This document shows, piece after piece, positions 36,996-44,162 of a DNA stretch of 64,000 nucleotides. The notes below the pieces were generated by a model, which was not told the origin of the DNA, made no database searches, and saw only the letters and a program-made list of their open reading frames with translations. Source of the stretch: Dyadobacter frigoris (GTDB lineage Bacteria > Bacteroidota > Bacteroidia > Cytophagales > Spirosomataceae); contig NZ_SZVO01000018.1 of NCBI RefSeq assembly GCF_005280585.1, positions 117,768 to 181,767 on the forward strand, given 5' to 3'. The position numbers and the translations under genes are program-made. Positions within the stretch are counted from its first letter, which is position 1; every line of letters begins with the position of its first letter.

Positions 36996-37630
36996 ATTAT
37001 TCCCTTTTTTAAAAATTTCGCAGGATTACCTGCCCATATCTCATCTGGCGGTACGTTTTTCGTAACAACACTACCTGCTCCAATTATTGCACGATCTCCA
37101 ATTGATACACCTTTTAGTACAATTGAATTTGCACCAATGAAAACGTCGTTCCCGATAGTAATCGGGAACGATTTTATTTTTTTGATATTGTGAATTCTCC
37201 TATCTGCATATTGTAAAGGATGAAAGTCAGTATCCCAAATACAAACATTTCCCCCACAATTAACGTGATCACCTATTGTAATTTTTGTCATACAAAAAAT
37301 AGAAACACCCGAAAAACCAGAATTGCTTCCAATAAAAAGTGATGCATTTTTTTCAACTTTAACAGTACAAGCTTTATTTAATCCTACCCAGTTTGATTCA
37401 ATTTCATTATTGAATATAACATTTTCTCCGAGCTCTATAATTCCTTGATTGTTTAAGTACAACCGTCCTCTAATTTGTGGTTTACTAGCATACTTTACTT
37501 GCCAAAATTTAAGTTGTAAATGGCCTCTTATTTCATTTACGAAGTAATTGTAACGTTTTAGTATATAATATGGACTTCTAGCTATTTTCTTTAACATCCC
37601 GATATTATTGAAGTTTTTCAAGAATTCCAT
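36992..37630 (-). CDS. Hexapeptide-repeat acyltransferase (WbbJ/WcaB-like)
   Basis: 212 residues with left-handed beta-helix repeats (NNEIESNWVGLNKACTVKVE, KITIGDHVNCGGNVCIWDTD, ITIGNDVFIGANSIVLKGVS) and the catalytic histidine in DTDFHPLQYADRR. The end GDRAIIGAGSVVTKNVPPDE and AGNPAKFLKKG is family-typical. It is predicted to acetylate a sugar in the repeat unit. Its start lies inside the end of the flippase gene (13-base overlap) and its stop overlaps the polymerase start, so the three are translationally linked. Confidence 0.9.
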   Translation of the reverse strand: MEFLKNFNNIGMLKKIARSPYYILKRYNYFVNEIRGHLQLKFWQVKYASKPQIRGRLYLNNQGIIELGENVIFNNEIESNWVGLNKACTVKVEKNASLFIGSNSGFSGVSIFCMTKITIGDHVNCGGNVCIWDTDFHPLQYADRRIHNIKKIKSFPITIGNDVFIGANSIVLKGVSIGDRAIIGAGSVVTKNVPPDEIWAGNPAKFLKKGII

Positions 37631-38985
37631 ATTCCTGATACTTCATTGTTTAGAACCTTGTTTGTTTGTATCCATAAAACTACATTCATGGCTACGAAAA
37701 TTATAACATTAGAAAAAACGACTCCTTGAAGTCCAAAATTTTTACCAAGATATATGCCAAGTGGAACATTTATGACACTAACTATAATATATAAATACAA
37801 CTGTATTTTTAACTTTCCAACTCCGTTTAAAAAGAAGCAGTTAAGAGATAAACAAGTATAAAATATCACGTAAAGTCCCATAGCAATAGATAAATTAAAT
37901 GGAATACTTACACTATCATTCAGCCATATTTTGAATAGATAGTCCGAAATTACGACGATTAATGGTACAATTATAATCGCGATAAATGCCCAGATTTTTC
38001 TTAATGTAGTCATGCTTTTTTTCATCCACAAAAAATCTTTTTTTGCAAACGCATCAGTGAAAGCACTCCAATAAGGGGTCATAATTATTGTAAAAGCCAT
38101 AATTACAACTGAAAATAGTTTGTAAGCTACATTGAATTGAGTCACTGCTTCTGGGCCAATTATTTTTGTTATTATAATATTGTTCGTCTGAAACAATATT
38201 AAGGCTCCAATTTGGATCACAAAGAAAGCACCTCCAACTTCTAAAATATTTCTAGCATACTTAAAGTCAACACTTTTTAGGGAGGGAGCAAAGTGTTTCA
38301 GTTCTGTAGCGTAAAGAATTATGCTCGCAACTAGCAGAATTAATATTGGAACAGCGGTTAACGCTAAAACTAGAACTTGTAAACTACCAGGTAAAAAGGT
38401 ATTTTTTAAAATAAAAATTGTCAATAATAACATAACTTGACCTATAAAAGATATCAGCCCAGCAATCGCGGGTTCATGTATAGAAGTCAGTACCGTATTA
38501 ATTAATTGTATAACAAATTGCAAGCAAAAAGAACTAAATACTATTAGGATCACAAGATTAATATTGTCACTGACTGACGTAGGGATATTTAGAAACTTAC
38601 GCCAATCAATATGAGGATTAATGAACCAAAATATTATGAATAACAATGATGAAATTATACATAATGTTGCATAAGTCGTACTTACATACTTTTTAGCATT
38701 GTCGTATTCACCGAGTGCAATTGAAGTAGTCAATTTATTCCTAAGGCCATTGCCCATTCCAATATCAAAAAAATTCATCCAACTAATGATAGAACTCACA
38801 GTAAGCCAAATGCCATATTGGAGAGGATTAATGTAATTTATTGTCATTGGAACCAATAACAGACCAATAACAATGCTACCTCCCTTTATACCTACAGACA
38901 TTAAGATGTTCTTAATAATTTTTTGAGAACGTTCGTTTCTCTTCTCAAAAAGATTACTAATTTTTAATCTATAAGTGCTTATCAT
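37618..38985 (-). CDS. Wzx-type polysaccharide flippase (MOP/PST superfamily)
   Basis: 455 residues with about 12-14 membrane helices. The N-terminal block NILMSVGIKGGSIVIGLLLV is followed by PLQYGIWLTVSSIISWMNFF and DIGMGNGLRNKLTTSIALGE, characteristic of oligosaccharide flippases. It moves undecaprenyl-diphosphate-linked repeats across the inner membrane. With the Wzy-like polymerase, Wzc-like kinase and Wza-like exporter it completes a Wzx/Wzy-dependent pathway. Confidence 0.9.
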   Translation of the reverse strand: MISTYRLKISNLFEKRNERSQKIIKNILMSVGIKGGSIVIGLLLVPMTINYINPLQYGIWLTVSSIISWMNFFDIGMGNGLRNKLTTSIALGEYDNAKKYVSTTYATLCIISSLLFIIFWFINPHIDWRKFLNIPTSVSDNINLVILIVFSSFCLQFVIQLINTVLTSIHEPAIAGLISFIGQVMLLLTIFILKNTFLPGSLQVLVLALTAVPILILLVASIILYATELKHFAPSLKSVDFKYARNILEVGGAFFVIQIGALILFQTNNIIITKIIGPEAVTQFNVAYKLFSVVIMAFTIIMTPYWSAFTDAFAKKDFLWMKKSMTTLRKIWAFIAIIIVPLIVVISDYLFKIWLNDSVSIPFNLSIAMGLYVIFYTCLSLNCFFLNGVGKLKIQLYLYIIVSVINVPLGIYLGKNFGLQGVVFSNVIIFVAMNVVLWIQTNKVLNNEVSGIWNS

Positions 38986-39061
38986 GGTAAAGGTATTAGA
39001 TTATGTAGTATAAACTTTTTACTAATGTTTCCCCTTAGAAGTTTAAGAGGAAACATTGGTA

Positions 39062-40204
39062 TTATTCAAAATAATTCAAAACCCCAAATCCTTCTTTCAA
39101 CAACAATTGATCCTTCTGGAACAAACGTAAATCAGAAGTAGCCATATCTTCAATCAGCATATCCAAAGTATGTTTTGGTTTCCATCCCAGCTTTTCGTCG
39201 CATTTACCAGGATTTCCAATTAGCAATTCAACTTCGGTTGGACGGTAATATCTTGGATCAATTTTCATTACGGTTGTTCCCAGCTTTAAATGGTCGCCGG
39301 CTGTAATGCCTAGTTCTACCAGGCGAGCAGAATCAACGGCTGAAATTGTTGCAACTTCACTTTCTTCTGTTCCTGTGAAGGTTAATTCAACACCCAGGAA
39401 AGCAAATGTTTTACGGATAAATTCACGAACACGGGTTGTCACACCTGTTGCAATAACAAAGTCTTCTGAAACTTCCTGTTGCAAAATAAGGTACATGGCT
39501 TCTACATAATCCTTGGCATGTCCCCAGTCACGCTGCGAATCGATATTACCCATATATAGACAATCCTGCAGGCCCAAAACGATCTTGGCAGCTGCACGGG
39601 TGATTTTACGCGTTACAAAAGTTTCGCCGCGCAATGGAGATTCATGATTGAACAGAATACCATTCGATGCAAACATACCATAAGCTTCACGGTAGTTAAC
39701 CGTTATCCAGTAGGCATACATTTTAGCAACGGCATATGGAGAACGTGGATAAAAGGGCGTTGTTTCTGATTGGGGAACCTGCTGTACCAAACCGTATAAT
39801 TCAGAAGTGGATGCCTGATAAATCTTTGTCTTTTTAGTTAATCCAAGTAAACGAACTGCTTCCAGTATACGAAGTGTTCCAATTCCATCCGCATTTGCAG
39901 TATATTCAGGCATCTCAAAACTTACCTGCACGTGGCTCATAGCGGCCAGGTTATAGATTTCGTCCGGTTGCACTTCCTGGATGATACGGGTAAGGTTCAT
40001 TGAATCCGTAAGATCGCCGTAGTGCAAAATGAATTTCGCATTGTCAACGTGAGGATCCTGATACAAATGATCAATACGATCCGTGTTGAATAAAGAACTT
40101 CTGCGTTTTAGACCGTGTACGGTGTATCCTTTGCTTAAAAGAAGTTCGCTAAGATAGGCGCCATCTTGTCCTGTTACGCCGGTGATAAGTGCTACTTTTG
40201 ACAT
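39062..40204 (-). CDS. gmd: GDP-mannose 4,6-dehydratase
   Basis: 380-residue extended SDR that converts GDP-mannose to GDP-4-dehydro-6-deoxymannose, the first step to GDP-L-fucose. MSKVALITGVTGQDGAYLSE marks the true start at 40204; the frame is open 71 codons further upstream, but that extension lies inside fcl and is not family-like. Motifs are the NADP loop GVTGQDG, LKRRSSLFNTDRIDHLYQ, the catalytic YAVAKMYAYW (YxxxK) and NHESPLRGETFVTRKITRA, plus IDPRYYRPTEVELLIGNP at the C-terminus. It lies 59 bases after fcl. Confidence 0.96.
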   Translation of the reverse strand: MSKVALITGVTGQDGAYLSELLLSKGYTVHGLKRRSSLFNTDRIDHLYQDPHVDNAKFILHYGDLTDSMNLTRIIQEVQPDEIYNLAAMSHVQVSFEMPEYTANADGIGTLRILEAVRLLGLTKKTKIYQASTSELYGLVQQVPQSETTPFYPRSPYAVAKMYAYWITVNYREAYGMFASNGILFNHESPLRGETFVTRKITRAAAKIVLGLQDCLYMGNIDSQRDWGHAKDYVEAMYLILQQEVSEDFVIATGVTTRVREFIRKTFAFLGVELTFTGTEESEVATISAVDSARLVELGITAGDHLKLGTTVMKIDPRYYRPTEVELLIGNPGKCDEKLGWKPKHTLDMLIEDMATSDLRLFQKDQLLLKEGFGVLNYFE

Positions 40205-40219
40205 GTTACTTGAAATTTT

Positions 40220-40248
40220 GCTGTCGGCTTTCGGCTGTCGGCGGGTTA
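40220..40248. repeat. Dispersed short intergenic repeat of the GTCGGCTTTCGGC type
   Basis: CTGTCGGCTTTCGGCTGTCGGC lies in the gmd-fcl gap. Related pieces occur at 41208-41235 (TTTTAGCTTTTGGCTATTAG), 48631-48646 and 55504-55560. All are built on a degenerate seven-base unit of the TTYRGCT kind and all are intergenic. Confidence 0.4.
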
Positions 40249-40263
40249 GAGTATATTTTTTAA

Positions 40264-41205
40264 CTAAACTGTGTAAATTTCCTGATTTTTTAAGAAGTCC
40301 TGGTAGGCGAGGGAAACGCCTTCCGGAAGTTCTATGGTATGTTTCCATCCTAATCCGTGAAGTTTGGATACATCCATTAGCTTTCTGGGAGTTCCGTCTG
40401 GTTTGGTAGTATCCCATTTGATTTCGCCTTCGAAACCTGTGGTTTTCGCTACAAGTTCTGTCAATTCTTTAATAGCTAAATCTTCTCCGGTACCAATGTT
40501 TACCAATTCCCGGCCATTGTAAGTTTCCATAAGGAATAAACAGGCTTCAGCCAGGTCATCTGCAAAAAGAAATTCTCTTTTCGGAGATCCTGTTCCCCAT
40601 GCTTCAACAAAAGGTTTATTTTCTTCTTTTGCCTCATGAAACTTGCGGATCAAGGCAGGTAATACGTGTGAGTTATTCAAATCATAATTGTCTCCGTACC
40701 CATACAAATTTGTTGGCATAACACTGATAAAATTGCTTCCATACTGATCGTGATAGGCTTCGCAAAGTTTAATACCTGCAATTTTTGCGATTGCATAAGG
40801 TTCATTTGTTTCTTCCAATAATCCTGTCAGTAAATAATCTTCACGTAAAGGCTGAGGTGCCAGTTTCGGATAGATGCAAGACGAACCCAAAAACATCAAT
40901 TTTTTAACACCATTGACATGAGCAGAATTGATCACATTCGACTCCATGATTAAATTGTCATATAAAAACTCGGCACGGTAAATGTTATTAGCTAAAATTC
41001 CGCCCACCTTGGCAGCCGCTAAAAAAACATAATCCGGTTTTTCTTCTGCAAAAAAATCGACAACAGCCTGTTGGTTACGAAGATCCAGTTCCGCAGAAGT
41101 ACGCGTAACAATATTTTCAAAACCCTTTTTAGCCAATCCTCTGGCAATAGCCGACCCCACCATCCCGCGGTGCCCAGCAATATATATTTTTGATCCCTTT
41201 TCCAT
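40264..41205 (-). CDS. fcl: GDP-L-fucose synthase
   Basis: 313-residue NADPH-dependent epimerase/reductase that turns GDP-4-dehydro-6-deoxymannose into GDP-L-fucose. Seen are the dinucleotide loop IYIAGHRGMVGSAI, the segment KVGGILANNIYRAEFLYDNL, LGSSCIYPKLAPQPLREDYL, the catalytic YAIAKIAGIKLCEAY (YxxxK) and NLYGYGDNYDLNNSHVLPAL. All are hallmarks of WcaG/Fcl. It is co-directional with gmd and manC, forming a GDP-fucose supply block. Confidence 0.96.
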   Translation of the reverse strand: MEKGSKIYIAGHRGMVGSAIARGLAKKGFENIVTRTSAELDLRNQQAVVDFFAEEKPDYVFLAAAKVGGILANNIYRAEFLYDNLIMESNVINSAHVNGVKKLMFLGSSCIYPKLAPQPLREDYLLTGLLEETNEPYAIAKIAGIKLCEAYHDQYGSNFISVMPTNLYGYGDNYDLNNSHVLPALIRKFHEAKEENKPFVEAWGTGSPKREFLFADDLAEACLFLMETYNGRELVNIGTGEDLAIKELTELVAKTTGFEGEIKWDTTKPDGTPRKLMDVSKLHGLGWKHTIELPEGVSLAYQDFLKNQEIYTV

Positions 41206-41339
41206 GAGTTTTAGCTTTTGGCTATTAGCGTTTAGTACTGCTCAGAACTTTCACAGCCTAAACTTACTTCTAGTTTAATCTTTCCTTTTCCAACATTAAC
41301 AATTAATCGCATCGGCGACCCGGCCTTAACAACTAACCA

Positions 41340-42341
41340 TTATCGAACGAGTTCCGGAATCTCTCTCTCCAACCTCTCATAGATTTTTTTTACGTCTTGC
41401 GAGTTACTTTTATCCAGAACCAGAATTGCATCCGGTGTTTCGACAAGCATCAGGTTGCTTACACCCAAAAATTCAACATGTTTTGTTGATCCAACGACAC
41501 AGTTGTTCTGTTTGAAATGGTGAACTTCTCCCTGATTTTCCCAGTGTTCCCAGATGGATTCAAAGGAACCCAGATCGGACCAGCCAAAGGTGGCTTCAAC
41601 CACCTTTATTTTTTCAGAGCGTTCCATTACTGCGTAGTCAATACTTACTGACGGAATCAACATCGTTTCTGTTTCCGGAAGAAAGGCGTTAGAGCGAGCT
41701 TCCCAGGTTTTTAGGGAAGTTTCATAAATCTCCGGTTCGAAGTTTTTTAATTCTTCCAGGTATATACCGGCCTGGAAGCAAAACATACCACTGTTCCAAA
41801 GGAAATTACCCTGTTCCAGAAACAATTCTGCTGTACTTTGATTTGGCTTTTCCCGGAAAGCGATTACTTCATTTCCATTATGCTCAATGTAACCATACCC
41901 TGTTTCAGGTTTAGAAGGTTTGATACCGAAAGTGACCAGGTAACCTTCCTTTGCAAGTTGAATAGATTCTGCTATGGCTTTTGCATAAGCATCTTCATCT
42001 GTGATGATATGATCTGATGGAGTTACAAGAATGACATCATCACTTTTAAGATCAAAGGCTGCGAAAGCAATGGCCGCTGCGGTATTACGTGGAGCAGCTT
42101 CTATCACTTCCGTGTATTGATGCACACCTGCACGTATCAGATCTGCCTGCGATAATAGATAATTGTCTTTATTCCCTACAACCAGCGTTTGATCAGCTAA
42201 ATGTGCATTTCTTTCTGCTGTAAGCTGAAACAATGACTTCTCTCCAAACATAGGAATATACTGCTTGGGCATTGACTTCCTGGAAACCGGCCATAACCGG
42301 CTTCCGACACCGCCTGATAGAATTACATGAACAACCGCCAT
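41340..42341 (-). CDS. manC: Mannose-1-phosphate guanylyltransferase
   Basis: 333 residues making GDP-mannose from GTP and mannose-1-phosphate. The nucleotidyltransferase signature is LSGGVGSRLWPVSRKSMPKQ, followed by APRNTAAAIAFAAFDL, VTPSDHIITDEDAYAKAI, GYIEHNG and FREKPNQSTAELFLEQGNFL. The catalytic segment WNSGMFCF and SIDYAVMERSEKIKVVEATF are also present. It is the short single-domain form without the type II PMI cupin domain. It feeds Gmd and Fcl. Confidence 0.95.
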   Translation of the reverse strand: MAVVHVILSGGVGSRLWPVSRKSMPKQYIPMFGEKSLFQLTAERNAHLADQTLVVGNKDNYLLSQADLIRAGVHQYTEVIEAAPRNTAAAIAFAAFDLKSDDVILVTPSDHIITDEDAYAKAIAESIQLAKEGYLVTFGIKPSKPETGYGYIEHNGNEVIAFREKPNQSTAELFLEQGNFLWNSGMFCFQAGIYLEELKNFEPEIYETSLKTWEARSNAFLPETETMLIPSVSIDYAVMERSEKIKVVEATFGWSDLGSFESIWEHWENQGEVHHFKQNNCVVGSTKHVEFLGVSNLMLVETPDAILVLDKSNSQDVKKIYERLEREIPELVR

Positions 42342-42385
42342 ATTTTATTTTTTATATCTGTTGAGTATTATTGATTAATCTTGAT

Positions 42386-43708
42386 TTAAGCAGTCACTTT
42401 CGAGTCAACCGATTCCCGGCCTATGCTATAATATGTAAACTGATTTTCACGCATTACTTCCAGTTCATATAGGTTTCGCCCGTCGAAAATTACTTTTTCT
42501 TTCATAAGTTTGGCCATTTTATCAAAATCCGGTGTCCGGAATTGGGGCCATTCGGTAAAGATCATTAAAGCATCAGCATCGTCGAGTGCAGCATATGCTG
42601 TATGGCAATAGGTTAGATCAGGCAACAGTCCTTTCACATTGTCCATCGCCTCGGGATCGTAAACCGTAACATTTGCTCCTGCTGCCAATAAGGCTTTTAT
42701 GTTTTCCAAAGCAGGTGCTTCACGTATATCATCGGTGTAAGGTTTGAATGCCAGTCCCCATACTGCTATCGTTTTTCCTTTTAAATCACCGTCAAAATAC
42801 TCTGTGATTAAAGGGAGAAGGCGTTTTTTCTGGTCATCATTTACGGCCATAACTGATTTCAATGTGCGGAAGTCGTAACCATAATCATCAGAAGTTTTAG
42901 CCAGCGCTTGTACATCTTTTGGAAAGCAACTTCCGCCATACCCAATACCTGCAAATAGGAAACGTTTTCCAATTCTGCTGTCTGTTCCAATTCCTCTTCG
43001 AATATCGTCCACGTTGGCGCCAACCTTTTCACATAGATTAGCAATCTCATTCATGAAAGTAATTTTCAATGCAAGGAAAGAATTCGCTGCATATTTCGTC
43101 ATTTCAGCAGAACGCTCGTCCATGAAAATAACAGGATTACCCTGACGTACCAATGGTGCGTAGAGTTTTTCCATCACCTTTTTCGCTTTTTCGGAAGTGG
43201 TTCCTACGACAACGCGATCAGGTTTCATAAAATCTTCAACGGCAACACCTTCTCTGAGGAATTCGGGATTTGATACAACGTCAAAATCTACTGTTGCATT
43301 CAGCCTAATTGCTGCGCTTACTTTTTCTGCGGTTCCAACCGGAACTGTACTTTTATCGATAATCACCGCGTAATTTTCAAGGATTGGCCCAAGATCATTA
43401 GCCACGCCCAAAATATATTTCAAATCCGCTGACCCGTCTTCACCAGGAGGGGTTGGTAAAGCCAGAAATATTACTTCGGCACCCTTTATCCCTTCTTTTA
43501 GATCTGTTGTAAATGTCAGGCGACCTTCTGCGATATTTCTATCAAAAAGTACCTCAAGACCAGGTTCATAAATAGGGATATCTCCTTTTTGCAAACGCGT
43601 AACTTTGTTAACATCGATATCAACGCAAGTAACCTGATTACCGGTTTCTGCAAAACAAGTACCTGTGACAAGGCCTACATAGCCTGTACCAACAACTGCG
43701 ATTTTCAT
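42386..43708 (-). CDS. ugd: UDP-glucose 6-dehydrogenase
   Basis: 440 residues oxidising UDP-glucose to UDP-glucuronate with two NAD+. Seen are the NAD loop VVGTGYVGLVTG, IFLALPTPPGEDGSADLKYI, IDKSTVPVGTAEKV, NPEFLREGVAVEDFMKPDRV and the catalytic Cys261 in GIGYGGSCFPKDVQAL. The C-terminal domain has WGLAFKPYTDDIREAPAL. It starts the sugar-nucleotide block ugd-manC-fcl-gmd. The 454-base gap upstream carries a 22-base palindrome with an embedded TAACTTTG promoter box. Confidence 0.96.
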   Translation of the reverse strand: MKIAVVGTGYVGLVTGTCFAETGNQVTCVDIDVNKVTRLQKGDIPIYEPGLEVLFDRNIAEGRLTFTTDLKEGIKGAEVIFLALPTPPGEDGSADLKYILGVANDLGPILENYAVIIDKSTVPVGTAEKVSAAIRLNATVDFDVVSNPEFLREGVAVEDFMKPDRVVVGTTSEKAKKVMEKLYAPLVRQGNPVIFMDERSAEMTKYAANSFLALKITFMNEIANLCEKVGANVDDIRRGIGTDSRIGKRFLFAGIGYGGSCFPKDVQALAKTSDDYGYDFRTLKSVMAVNDDQKKRLLPLITEYFDGDLKGKTIAVWGLAFKPYTDDIREAPALENIKALLAAGANVTVYDPEAMDNVKGLLPDLTYCHTAYAALDDADALMIFTEWPQFRTPDFDKMAKLMKEKVIFDGRNLYELEVMRENQFTYYSIGRESVDSKVTA

Positions 43709-43748
43709 ATCAGAATCAGCAATTAAAATGAATGAAAAGGAGAGGCTC

Positions 43749-43770
43749 TAACTTTACATATGCAAAGTTA
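43749..43770 (-). promoter_or_regulatory. Palindrome with promoter box upstream of ugd
   Basis: TAACTTTACATATGCAAAGTTA matches its own reverse complement at 10 of 11 paired positions. On the minus strand it contains TAACTTTG, which fits the Bacteroidota -7 consensus TAnnTTTG and would give a leader of about 50 bases for ugd. No good -33 TTTG is visible at the right distance, so an operator reading is equally possible. Confidence 0.4.
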
Positions 43771-44114
43771 AGAAACTTTGAAGGAGTATAATAACAGCGA
43801 CCTTCAGGTCGGATTTGGGAAGATATTATTTTTTTCATATAACGTTGAGTAAATAATTTATTACAGGATAATCTGTTTTAGAATCGTGTAACTATAATTG
43901 ACTACTCAATTTAATGCAATTTATTTTGAGTATCAAGCTTTTCTTTAAGTTCGTGATATAATACAAAAAATACTGGGTTCTATATACTGGTTGCTTGTAT
44001 TATATTGAAATAGTACTGAATAGTAAAAAGTATTTTAATCTGTACATATAAATATTATACCAATAATATTGAACCTTAGTAACAGCTCGTTACATCACAA
44101 TTCTTAGTATAAGT

Positions 44115-44152
44115 GGAGAGTATTTCGGCAATGTGTATAAAAAATACTCTCC
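44115..44152 (-). terminator. Perfect 11-base-pair hairpin after the tyrosine kinase gene
   Basis: GGAGAGTATTT and AAATACTCTCC pair perfectly around a 16-base loop, 10 bases past the kinase stop. No U-run follows on the minus strand, so it may be a transcript-end stabiliser rather than a classic intrinsic terminator. Confidence 0.45.
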
Positions 44153-44162
44153 AACTTCTGTT

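Larger units (their letters stand above)
43709..44162. other. AT-rich intergenic region between wzc-like gene and ugd
   Basis: About 450 bases without a coding frame. It holds a 22-base palindrome near ugd, ATAACGTTGAGTA at 43839-43851, and a perfect 11-base inverted repeat just after the kinase gene (both hairpin and palindrome listed separately). This layout suggests an end of one transcript and the start of another. Confidence 0.5.

Noticed and set aside
40205..40417. 71-codon N-terminal extension of the gmd frame
   Set aside because: It lies inside fcl in another frame and the family start MSKVALITGVTGQDG is at 40204.
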